From: Bacteroidia bacterium
Lineage (GTDB): Bacteria > Bacteroidota > Bacteroidia > Chitinophagales > Saprospiraceae
Direction: 5' to 3'
Assembly: GCA_030432855.1 (NCBI GenBank)
Contig: JAUILM010000356.1
Span: 1 to 6,374 of the forward strand
Length of the DNA stretch: 6,374 nucleotides
Both the position numbers and the translations under genes were made by a program. Shown piece after piece: positions 1 to 5,887 of the stretch. The notes below the pieces were generated by a model. The model had not been told where the DNA came from and ran no database searches. It saw only the letters and a program-made list of their open reading frames with translations. How positions within the stretch are numbered: the first letter of the stretch is position 1; each line of letters begins with the position of its first letter.

Positions 1-157
1 GAGGAGATTTGTTTTTTTGTTCGCTCCCCGGTTTCTTCCGGAGCACAGCGGAGAACATTTTTCGGCTCAGCGCGACCCCCGACCCCTGTTTTTCGCTGGT
101 AGCCAGAGCCTTGGCAGAGGCTACTCACTCCGTTCCGAAAACCGGGGAGTCCGCCCG
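1..157 (+). repeat. Modular direct repeat, copy A (M partial-Q-X)
   Basis: First copy of a repeat present three times in the window, cut by the left edge. Bases 1-56 match the end of module M (compare 990-1045), 57-117 are module Q (compare 651-711 and 1046-1106), and 118-157 are module X (compare 712-750 and 926-964). From 57 to 157 it matches 651-750 with about four differences, one of them an indel. It contains three short hairpins: 22-45 (weakened here by a change in the 3' arm), 99-124 (GTAGCC/GGCTAC arms) and 127-150 (ACTCC/GGAGT arms). The region is distinctly richer in G and C than the genes. Similarity stops abruptly after base 157, six bases before the stop codon of the DUF559 gene. 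The array probably continues to the left of the window. Confidence 0.93.
24..149. repeat. 126-bp element bounded by 11-bp inverted repeats (copy 1)
   Basis: Arms CTCCCCGGTTT (24-34) and AAACCGGGGAG (139-149) are perfect reverse complements and enclose the end of module M, all of Q and most of X. The same element recurs at 1013-1138 with exactly the same length and about nine substitutions, five of them clustered near the right arm, while both arms are unchanged. Seen directly: arms, length and conservation. Inferred: it may be a fold-back element (MITE- or REP-pair-like) or a structured RNA. No target-site duplication is evident. Confidence 0.6.
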
Positions 158-163
158 AGAAAT

Positions 164-565
164 TTATTGCTTCATTTTCCACCCTTTTAGATCGAACGCA
201 ACTGCTTTTATATGATTTAAAACAAAATCGATGTCATGAATAACCTCATTGTTTGTAAATCGAAGCACGGTTATTCCCATGTCCCGAAGATTGTCGCTAC
301 GGTCACGATCATATAATTCCTCAGCTGCATCATTATGAACTTCTCCATCTATCTCAATACAGAGTCTTATCGAATGACAATAGAAATCAAGAATATATTT
401 TAAAGCAGGATGCTGAAATCGAAATTTTAAACCTAAAAACCTTTTGTCTTTCAAATGCTCCCAGAGCAGTAGTTCTGCTGTTGTAGCATTTTTACGAAGT
501 ATTCTTGCTCTCTCAAAAATCAATGGAGAAGCATTGTAATGCATTCCCAGTCGTTGATAAGGCAT
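164..565 (-). CDS. DUF559 endonuclease-domain protein (Vsr-like PD-(D/E)XK fold)
   Basis: A 133-residue protein spanning essentially a whole DUF559 domain. The N-terminal helix region has the usual AR-LR-N-T-AE-LLW pattern (residues 20-35). It is followed by a basic strand (KFRFQHP, 47-53), then the nuclease-like core with D60 (YILDFYC), E71 and D73 in CIEIDGEVH, and H77. The strand ITVLRFTNNEV (98-108) completes the fold. These residues fit the PD-(D/E)XK/very-short-patch-repair type core. Family members are generally predicted DNA endonucleases, and their substrate is unknown. No key residue is missing, so the gene looks intact. An alternative start at residue 8 (MHYNAS, codon at 542-544) is equally typical of the family; neither start has a Shine-Dalgarno sequence. 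The gene stands alone, opposite in strand to the other genes, embedded in a repeat array with near-identical 100-bp direct repeats on both sides. The close family link to nuclease superfamilies is firm; any role in moving or maintaining the repeats is inference. Confidence 0.9.
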   Translation of the reverse strand: MPYQRLGMHYNASPLIFERARILRKNATTAELLLWEHLKDKRFLGLKFRFQHPALKYILDFYCHSIRLCIEIDGEVHNDAAEELYDRDRSDNLRDMGITVLRFTNNEVIHDIDFVLNHIKAVAFDLKGWKMKQ

Positions 566-584
566 GTTGAGATGGTTTAGGTAG

Positions 585-603
585 TGGAATTTACCAAATT
601 CCA
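585..603. promoter_or_regulatory. 8-bp perfect inverted repeat upstream of the DUF559 gene
   Basis: TGGAATTT and AAATTCCA are perfect reverse complements separated by 3 bp (acc). The near end lies 19 bases from the DUF559 start codon at 565. It could be an operator for a dimeric regulator or a small hairpin in the 5' untranslated RNA. It is in the part of the 493-bp insert that does not match the repeat modules. No clear promoter elements were found around it on the minus strand. Confidence 0.45.
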
Positions 604-650
604 GGGAAGTTCTTCTTGCACACTATCCAGTTGTTCGATGTAAAGCATGG

Positions 651-828
651 ATTTTTCGGCTCAGCGCGACCCCCGACCCCTGTTTTTCGCTGGTAGCAGG
701 AGCCTTGGCAGAGGCTACTCACTCCGTTCCGAAAACGGGGAGTCTGCCCGCAGTCTTACAGAACTTTTAATAGGAGAGGAGATTTGTCTTTTTGTTCGCT
801 CCCCGGTTTCTTCCGGAGCGCAGCGGAG
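651..828 (+). repeat. Modular direct repeat, copy B (Q-X-M)
   Basis: Module Q (651-711) and X (712-750) match 57-157 closely. X plus M (712-828) matches 926-1042 with very few changes (for example gtctgcccg against gtccgcccg, and agaactt against agcactt). It carries the GTAGC/GCTAC hairpin around 694-718, the ACTCC/GGAGT hairpin around 721-743 and the CGCTCC/GGAGCG hairpin around 798-821. The X arm here reads AAACGGGG, one C shorter than in copies A and X'. Similarity to copy C ends after 828, where copy C continues into Q and this copy enters a 97-bp unrelated spacer. Open reading frames run through it, but they follow the repeat and not a protein family. Confidence 0.93.
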
Positions 829-925
829 GAAAAACAGGTATCCTACGCTAGATGCTTCGGATACCATTGAGGCAGGGGGTCTGCTTTTTAAACGGATCAC
901 ACATGCTAGCCGAAGCTAATTGCAT
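829..925. other. 97-bp spacer replacing module Q between repeat copies B and C
   Basis: Non-repeat sequence standing where about 63 bp of module Q would be expected. It has its own symmetry: GGTATCC (837-843) and GGATACC (859-865) form a perfect 7-bp inverted repeat with a 15-base loop. GCTTCGG (854-860) and CCGAAGC (910-916) form a second 7-bp pair that competes with the first because the two overlap. It carries no plausible gene. It may be a different small interspersed repeat of this genome or an old insertion remnant; the window holds no second copy to decide this. Confidence 0.5.
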
Positions 926-1146
926 AGGCTACTCACTCCGTTCCGAAAACGGGGAGTCCGCCCGCAGTCTTACAGCACTTTTAATAGGAGAGGAGATTTG
1001 TCTTTTTGTTCGCTCCCCGGTTTCTTCCGGAGCGCAGCGGAGAACATTTTTCGGCTCAGCGCGACCCCCGACCCCTGTTTTTCGCTGGTAGCCGGAGCCT
1101 TGACATAGGCTACTCCTTCCACTCTGAAAACCGGGGAGTCCACCCG
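926..1146 (+). repeat. Modular direct repeat, copy C (X-M-Q-X')
   Basis: The most complete copy. X is 926-964, M is 965-1045, Q is 1046-1106, followed by a second, diverged X' (1107-1146). X start to X' start is 181 bp, which gives the length of one full unit and shows that the units join head to tail. Both X and X' are preceded by CAT (923-925 and 1104-1106), unlike the X modules in copies A and B. X' keeps the ACTCC/GGAGT stem arms (1112-1116 and 1135-1139) although the bases between them differ from the other copies, which suggests that the pairing matters more than the loop. Recognisable similarity ends near 1146. Confidence 0.93.
1013..1138. repeat. 126-bp element bounded by 11-bp inverted repeats (copy 2)
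   Basis: Second copy of the element at 24-149, at a constant offset of 989 bases. Arms CTCCCCGGTTT (1013-1023) and AAACCGGGGAG (1128-1138) are intact. Differences from copy 1 are concentrated just inside the right arm (about 1102-1124). Inside it are the CGCTCC/GGAGCG hairpin (1011-1034) and the GTAGCC/GGCTAC hairpin (1088-1113). Confidence 0.6.
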
Positions 1147-1243
1147 CATCATCTAGACTAGAGCAGAAAAATCTGACGTTTCCGTCTATCAAACCAATCG
1201 ATTATCCACGAGATTATTTCCACATTACATCCTAAAGAAACAC

Positions 1244-1251
1244 TAGTTTTG
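1244..1251 (+). promoter_or_regulatory. Candidate Bacteroidota -7 box (TAGTTTTG)
   Basis: TAGTTTTG matches the TAnnTTTG consensus of the Bacteroidota primary sigma factor at every defined position. It lies about 90 bp upstream of the GNAT/nitrilase start and just beyond the repeat array. The matching upstream TTG box (expected near 1217-1226) is not clear; only ATTTCC is seen there. It would give a 5' untranslated region of roughly 80 bases. Confidence 0.35.
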
Positions 1252-1330
1252 ACCCGGGTAAAGAACTTTTTTTACTTCGAAGGACTTAGAGGATTGCTGG
1301 AAAGCTTGATTTGTGTATACTTAGAAAAAA

Positions 1331-1337
1331 AGAAGGA
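1331..1337 (+). promoter_or_regulatory. Possible ribosome binding site of the GNAT/nitrilase gene
   Basis: AGAAGGA follows an A-rich run and ends 3 bases before the ATG at 1341. Its spacing is short for a Shine-Dalgarno site, but the site together with the A-rich leader supports ATG 1341 over the in-frame TTG at 1311, which has nothing comparable upstream. Confidence 0.4.
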
Positions 1338-1340
1338 TTG

Positions 1341-2867
1341 ATGAAGTTAGATCAGATCGACACGGTCGAATTGGAGTATCTCAAACTGGATGATTATCAG
1401 GAGCTTAAGCAAGCTATGGTTTCGGCCTATCAGACGATGCCGGGAGCCTACTGGAAAGAGCATCAAATTGGTACATTGCTGGAAAAGTTTCCGGAAGGTC
1501 AGGTGGTACTTAAAGTGAATGGAATGGTGGCGGGGTGTGCTTTATCTCTTATTGTCAAATATGATGATTTTGATGATAAGCATACTTACAAAGAGATCAC
1601 AGCAAACTATACTTTTTCATCCCATAGCGATGATGGTGATGTCCTATATGGGATAGATGTTTTTATCAAGCCCGAGTTTAGGGGCTTACGGCTGGGTCGT
1701 AGATTGTATGACTATCGTAAAGAACTTTGTGAAAAACTGAATCTACGAGGTATTGCACTGGGCGGCCGGATACCCAACTATCACAAATATGCCGATGACC
1801 TGAGTCCGAAACAGTACATCGAAAAGGTGAAATCGCGAGAAATACATGATCCCGTACTAAATTTTCAGATTTCCAATGATTTTCACCCGGCAAAAATTTT
1901 GAAGGGATATTTGGAGGGAGATGAAGCCTCCAATGAATTTGCAGTGCTTCTGGAGTGGGATAATATCTACTATGAAAAACCATCGAAGACAGCCTCCAGC
2001 ATTAAGAAAGTGGTGCGACTAGGTCTCATTCAGTGGCAGATGCGTCCCTATCCAGATATTGATTCGCTGATGCAGCAAGCTGAGTATTTTATCGACTCGG
2101 TTTCCGTATATCGATCAGATTTTGCCCTTTTTCCCGAATTTTTCAACGCCCCTTTGATGGCGAAGGATAATCATTTGCCTGAGGCTGATGCCATTCGCGA
2201 GTTAGCTAGACATACCGATGAGATCGTGCAGAAATTTTCAGGTTTCGCGATTTCCTACAATATCAATATTATTTGTGGTAGCATGCCTGAAATGGTCGAT
2301 GACACCCTATATAATGTGGGATATCTCTGCAAACGCGATGGCACAATCGATCGCTATGAAAAAATACATGTGACCCCCGATGAAGCGAAGGTATGGGGGA
2401 TGCAGGGTGGTAATAAATTAGAAGTGTTTGATACGGATTGTGGGAAAGTAGGCGTGCTCATTTGCTACGATTCTGAATTTCCGGAATTAAGTAGATTATT
2501 AGCGCAGGAGGGAATGGATATATTGTTTGTGCCATTTCTGACCGATACGCAAAACGGATATTCCCGTGTACGTAATTGTGCTCAGGCACGGGCTATCGAA
2601 AATGAATGCTATGTAGCAATTGCCGGCAGTGTAGGAAACCTGCCTAACGTGCACAACATGGATATTCAATACGCCCAATCCATGGTATTTACACCGTGTG
2701 ACTTTGCCTTTCCTGCCAATGGTATAAAAGCTGAAGCTACTCCCAACACCGAGATGATTCTTATCGCGGACGTAGATTTGGATTTGTTGAGAGAATTAAA
2801 TGAGTTTGGTAGTGTCAGAAATCTGAAGGATAGGAGAGGAGATGTCTACGAGGTGGTAAGGAAATAG
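1341..2867 (+). CDS. Bifunctional GNAT acetyltransferase / carbon-nitrogen hydrolase fusion
   Basis: A 508-residue cytoplasmic protein (no signal peptide). Residues about 1-220 form a GNAT domain, with the acetyl-CoA loop RGLRLGRRLY at 114-123 following the strand YGIDVFIKPEF. Residues about 225-500 form a nitrilase-superfamily domain starting at VRLGLIQWQM. Its triad is complete: E266 in LFPEFF, K341 in RYEKIHVTP and C375 in VLICYDSEFPE. The conserved RARAIEN-type stretch follows near 416-423. The same two-domain layout and similar length occur in Bacillus subtilis YhcX and in many proteins annotated as GNAT/carbon-nitrogen hydrolase. Nitrilase-superfamily enzymes cleave nitriles or amides through the Cys; the substrate of this fusion is not readable from sequence. 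Start chosen at ATG 1341 because the domain begins directly (MKLDQIDTVELEYL) and an A-rich AGAAGGA precedes it; an in-frame TTG at 1311 would only add ten unrelated residues. It appears monocistronic, with 341 bp to the next gene. Confidence 0.93.
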   Translation: MKLDQIDTVELEYLKLDDYQELKQAMVSAYQTMPGAYWKEHQIGTLLEKFPEGQVVLKVNGMVAGCALSLIVKYDDFDDKHTYKEITANYTFSSHSDDGDVLYGIDVFIKPEFRGLRLGRRLYDYRKELCEKLNLRGIALGGRIPNYHKYADDLSPKQYIEKVKSREIHDPVLNFQISNDFHPAKILKGYLEGDEASNEFAVLLEWDNIYYEKPSKTASSIKKVVRLGLIQWQMRPYPDIDSLMQQAEYFIDSVSVYRSDFALFPEFFNAPLMAKDNHLPEADAIRELARHTDEIVQKFSGFAISYNINIICGSMPEMVDDTLYNVGYLCKRDGTIDRYEKIHVTPDEAKVWGMQGGNKLEVFDTDCGKVGVLICYDSEFPELSRLLAQEGMDILFVPFLTDTQNGYSRVRNCAQARAIENECYVAIAGSVGNLPNVHNMDIQYAQSMVFTPCDFAFPANGIKAEATPNTEMILIADVDLDLLRELNEFGSVRNLKDRRGDVYEVVRK

Positions 2868-2887
2868 GAAGATTTTTTCTGTTTTAT

Positions 2888-2910
2888 AGCTTGAGAATTT
2901 AATTCGAGCT
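2888..2910. other. Imperfect hairpin after the GNAT/nitrilase gene
   Basis: AGCT (2888-2891) pairs with AGCT (2907-2910), and GAAT with ATTC inside it, leaving a 3-base loop and a small bulge. It sits 20 bp after the stop codon. The T-run lies before the hairpin and not after it, so it does not have the form of an intrinsic terminator; it may protect the 3' end of the mRNA or mean nothing. Confidence 0.25.
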
Positions 2911-3042
2911 GCGACAATATCAATGAATTTTATTCTTTGAGTTGAACTGAAGGGAAGAAGACGGCAACTGCTATTCTAATAATTAACATATTTACCAGAA
3001 TAACAGAAGTCACCAGTCGTTACATATTTAACCCTGAGTAGA

Positions 3043-3067
3043 AGTTTGAGTCACCCTTTCTCAAACT
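3043..3067. promoter_or_regulatory. 8-bp perfect inverted repeat upstream of the beta-barrel gene
   Basis: AGTTTGAG (3043-3050) and CTCAAACT (3060-3067) are perfect reverse complements around a 9-base loop, about 140 bp before the start codon at 3209. No T-tract follows on either strand, so a terminator is unlikely. It could be an operator for a dimeric regulator or a hairpin in a long leader. No second copy was seen in the window. Confidence 0.35.
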
Positions 3068-3208
3068 AAACCATCTGTCGTATGCCAAATCGATCGATAC
3101 TTGTGATTAAGTTTTCAGTAGAGACACGTACTACCTGTGCGTACAAATCATGGCATGCGGGCGTCAAATCTTCACTCATTTACTACGTAACCATTTAAAC
3201 TCTTAGCT

Positions 3209-3880
3209 ATGAGAATCATTACTTTACTATGTTTTATTTTGTTGCTGTCAGTTCAGGAATCACAAGCACAATTTGAGAAAGGGAAGGGACTATTTAGTAT
3301 TTCAACAACTCCTAATATTTCCTCATCTGGAGGGAACGTGTTTACTTTTGGGTTTGGTTCGGAAAAGCGTAAGAGTGACAACAGTGGCATTGATGAGGAT
3401 GTGACGAAGACATTTGGATTAAACCTTACTCCTAGGTTTGGACTTTTCGTTGCTGATAATTTGTCCTTGGGCATAGATCTAAATACTGCATTTAGTAGAA
3501 ATAAATCTGATGGTGGTGAGCGAAAATTTACACAGGGTCTGCTGGCTGTAGGACCATTTGCTCGATATTATTTTGTGTCAGATAAATTTTTGCCATTCGT
3601 TGAGCTTAATAGTTCCATAGGCACCATTAAGGGTAGATCTTTATTTACTGGGAGCCCATCACATGACACTGAATTTACACAAAGCCTCATCTCATATGGC
3701 GGGGGAGTAGGCGTTTCGGCAGTGCTAAGTGATCATATTTTGTTGGATGCAATGTTAGGTTATAATAGGAGGATGTTCAAGCGTAAACTAAATAACGATG
3801 ATAATTCACGTGATATATCCAGTTCGGTTGGCGTTCGATTGGGATTTACCTTCTTGTTAGGTGGAGGTACCAGTGAGTGA
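3209..3880 (+). CDS. Secreted outer-membrane beta-barrel protein
   Basis: 223 residues. A signal peptide is clear: a short basic start (MR), a hydrophobic core (IITLLCFILLLSV) and a cleavage site probably after SQA at residue 20, leaving a mature N-terminal Gln. The mature part alternates hydrophobic and polar residues in strand-sized blocks separated by Gly/Asn/Asp/Ser-rich loops. Examples are TFGLNLTPRFGLFV, NLSLGIDLNTAF, GLLAVGPFARYYFV, FLPFVELNSSIGTI, ISYGGGVGVSAVL and the last strand VGVRLGFTFLL. This is the pattern of a small transmembrane barrel of the outer-membrane-protein beta-barrel type common in Bacteroidota. Ligand and role cannot be told. The start ATG has no Shine-Dalgarno sequence, which is normal for the phylum. 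It lies 159 bp upstream of the DUF3857 pair on the same strand, so co-transcription is possible but not shown. Confidence 0.8.
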   Translation: MRIITLLCFILLLSVQESQAQFEKGKGLFSISTTPNISSSGGNVFTFGFGSEKRKSDNSGIDEDVTKTFGLNLTPRFGLFVADNLSLGIDLNTAFSRNKSDGGERKFTQGLLAVGPFARYYFVSDKFLPFVELNSSIGTIKGRSLFTGSPSHDTEFTQSLISYGGGVGVSAVLSDHILLDAMLGYNRRMFKRKLNNDDNSRDISSSVGVRLGFTFLLGGGTSE

Positions 3881-4039
3881 TATATCGACTGCACATAGGA
3901 GGGAATTAAGTTAACACTTCTTTCAAATGCATACAAGGTAAAAAACATGGTAAGATCTTTGATCTATCGCTTACAACATTAATGGATGTTTAGCTGATAG
4001 CTCACATCTTGATGATCAATACACCCTTAAATTGTCTGG
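3881..4039. other. Spacer before the DUF3857 operon
   Basis: 159 bp with no gene. GATCTTTG (3954-3961) is one base away from the TAnnTTTG box and sits inside a small symmetrical sequence, AGATC-ttt-GATCT (3953-3965), about 75 bp before the start at 4040. It is a weak promoter or operator candidate. No terminator was seen after the beta-barrel gene. Confidence 0.3.
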
Positions 4040-5887
4040 ATGGATCATATATGCCATATAAAGTGGATGTTGCTAATCTGCATGATAATCGGTTCGAGTC
4101 GAGGCGAGGGGCAGGTATTAAAATATGATACAGATATCCATATAGATGAAAAGGGTACCAAGCTTACGAGTGTTACTCTTTTAATCCAAATCAATACCAG
4201 AGAAGAGAGTGAGTTAGCGGAGGTGGCTATTTCACATTCTCCACATCAGACTTTAGCCATTGACTTTGCAATGGTTAAGGACCAGGATGGTACAGTAATT
4301 CGCAAACTCAAGAAAAAGGATGTAAGAGTTAGCAATGACAGATCATATGGCTCTTTTTATGAGGATAATCTAATTACTGAGTTCGATCTATTTTCAAATT
4401 CTTACCCTTATCAAATCGAGTATCAATACACTCTTACCGAGGAGCAATTTCTCTATGTGGCATATTGGACTCCTTCATATCGAAGTTTTAACACTCAAAA
4501 TGCGTCCCTTCGTGTAGAGATGCCAGAGGGGTATAAATTTACTTCCCGGCATTCTCCCGATCTGGAAGTTGGTGAGGAATTTTTAAATGGTACTACTACC
4601 ATTACTTGTGAAGTAAATGGCTATGAGGTTCCAGAGTACGAATTGTTTGCTCCTCCTCTGACAGAGCTCAGTTCTTTTTTATCTATAGTTCCTTCTAAAT
4701 TTCATTACGGTGTGGGTGGTAGCTTCAAGTCATGGGAATCCTTTGGGGAGTGGCAAGCGGAATTAAATGCTAACACTGATCTACTCACTGCAGCAGAAAT
4801 AAAAAAGGCACATGATTTGGTAGATGGTCTGGTGGATGAAGTAGAGATAATCAGTAAACTCTATCACTACCTCCAGGATCATACAAAATATATAAACGTT
4901 AGCATTGATGTAGGGGGATTGAAGAGCTATCCTGCATCCTATGTTGCATCGAATGGCTACGGTGATTGTAAGGCGCTTACTACATACATGAAGGCTTTAT
5001 TGAAATGTGTGGGTATTCAATCATATTATTCGAAAATTTATGCCGGTGAAAACCCGGTGCCTGTCATAAGGGATTTTCCAAGTCCACAATCAAATCATGT
5101 GATTCTTATGGTGCCGCTCACGGATGGTGATACGGTTTGGCTTGAAAACACATCTAACACGCTTCCTTTTAATTATTTAGGAACTTTCACACATAACCGA
5201 TATGCCTTCGTGATTGATGACGATAAAAGTCAGTTGATTAAAACACCAAAGTTACATCCTAAAGAGGTGAAGGAAGAACGTGCATTTACTCTTGAATGTA
5301 CTACTAATGGGACTTGGGATGTAAATATTGATCTAAATCTACAGGGAACGGCATTCGAACATTTCAGATATGGACGGATACACAAGTCTGAAAGTGATCA
5401 ACTTTCGGCGATGAAAGATTATATTGATTTTGAGGCGCTGGAGATGCAAACTCTAGACTTACAGGAGTACCATAGAGACAGCACATTTATTAAATATAAT
5501 ATCAAAGGGAAAATTCTGCCGAAAATTAGAAAGGTGGGAAACTATGAAGTGATTAGTCCACTTAAGTTGAAGATCCCGAAGGTAAATACCCCCGATACAC
5601 GTTCACACCCTATTAGGATAACAATCCCTGTCCATAAAAAGGATCAGTCTATATATCACTTTCATGAATTAGAAGAGAAAAAGATTCAACTACCCGAAAA
5701 GATTCAAATTGATAGTGAGTTTGGAAGTTACAGAGCCATTTTTGAACTGTCACCGGAAGGAGTACATGTGTCTGAAGAATTTGAACTTAAGACGGGTGAT
5801 TATCCGCTTTCACAGTTTGCTGATTTCTACAATTTTCTACAAGATATACATCAATTTAAAAATAAATCATCAATCCTTATTCTATGA
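4040..5887 (+). CDS. Secreted DUF3857 / transglutaminase-like protein
   Basis: 615 residues. An N-terminal export signal (hydrophobic WMLLICMIIGSS, residues 9-20) precedes the mature part. It could equally start at Met10 (ATG at 4067), which leaves the signal intact. Residues about 30-200 form the beta-rich DUF3857 domain, which includes a region from VIRKLKKKDVRV to IEYQYTL. Residues about 260-375 form a transglutaminase-like core with C310 in GYGDCKALTTYMKALL and H353 in SNHVILMVP. The third position falls on E369 in VWLENTSNTLPF, where the classic triad has Asp. The remaining C-terminal part (about 400-600) is beta-rich, as in the DUF3858-type tail of this family. Proteins of this kind are exported to the periplasm or cell surface; whether they act as proteases, crosslinking enzymes or binding proteins is not established. 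The stop codon overlaps the next gene's start by four bases. Confidence 0.9.
   Translation: MDHICHIKWMLLICMIIGSSRGEGQVLKYDTDIHIDEKGTKLTSVTLLIQINTREESELAEVAISHSPHQTLAIDFAMVKDQDGTVIRKLKKKDVRVSNDRSYGSFYEDNLITEFDLFSNSYPYQIEYQYTLTEEQFLYVAYWTPSYRSFNTQNASLRVEMPEGYKFTSRHSPDLEVGEEFLNGTTTITCEVNGYEVPEYELFAPPLTELSSFLSIVPSKFHYGVGGSFKSWESFGEWQAELNANTDLLTAAEIKKAHDLVDGLVDEVEIISKLYHYLQDHTKYINVSIDVGGLKSYPASYVASNGYGDCKALTTYMKALLKCVGIQSYYSKIYAGENPVPVIRDFPSPQSNHVILMVPLTDGDTVWLENTSNTLPFNYLGTFTHNRYAFVIDDDKSQLIKTPKLHPKEVKEERAFTLECTTNGTWDVNIDLNLQGTAFEHFRYGRIHKSESDQLSAMKDYIDFEALEMQTLDLQEYHRDSTFIKYNIKGKILPKIRKVGNYEVISPLKLKIPKVNTPDTRSHPIRITIPVHKKDQSIYHFHELEEKKIQLPEKIQIDSEFGSYRAIFELSPEGVHVSEEFELKTGDYPLSQFADFYNFLQDIHQFKNKSSILIL

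Larger units (their letters stand above)
2868..3208. other. Gene-free intergenic stretch with two inverted repeats
   Basis: 341 bp between the GNAT/nitrilase gene and the beta-barrel gene. No credible coding region or tRNA was seen. It opens with T-rich sequence (gattttttctgtttt, 2870-2884), then a weak hairpin (2888-2910) and a clean 8-bp inverted repeat (3043-3067). It should hold the promoter of the beta-barrel gene, but no full TAnnTTTG match at a suitable place was found; TACTTGTG at 3098-3105 is one mismatch away and lacks a clear upstream box. Confidence 0.5.

Noticed and set aside
9..215. Plus-strand open frame overlapping repeat copy A and the end of the DUF559 gene
   Set aside because: It is half repeat and half antisense of a well-supported gene, with no domain.
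647..1108. Open reading frames of 60-90 codons on both strands through the repeat copies, with nearly identical peptide stretches (for example around GEEICLFVRSPVSSG)
   Set aside because: The peptide identity simply follows from the DNA repeat. Frames are open on both strands, there is no known domain, and they start and end at unrelated places in different copies. They are likely to be mis-annotated as hypothetical proteins.
1..1146. CRISPR array
   Set aside because: Units are about 181 bp, have no short regular repeat-spacer rhythm, and no cas gene is near.
1..1146. Integron attC array or insertion sequence
   Set aside because: No integrase or transposase gene is present, and the repeated modules lack the attC R-box layout. 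The only gene inside is DUF559.
1311..1340. Upstream TTG start for the GNAT/nitrilase gene
   Set aside because: It adds ten residues with no domain match, while ATG 1341 has an A-rich AGAAGGA just before it.
1678..1983. Minus-strand open frame of 101 codons inside the GNAT/nitrilase gene
   Set aside because: It lies entirely antisense to a strongly supported coding region and shows no domain.
2870..2910. Intrinsic terminator after the GNAT/nitrilase gene
   Set aside because: The T-run comes before the hairpin on the coding strand, and on the other strand the hairpin is followed by A-rich sequence.
4009..4019. TTGAT-g-ATCAA palindrome before the DUF3857 gene
   Set aside because: Short and AT-rich; such palindromes are expected by chance in this composition.
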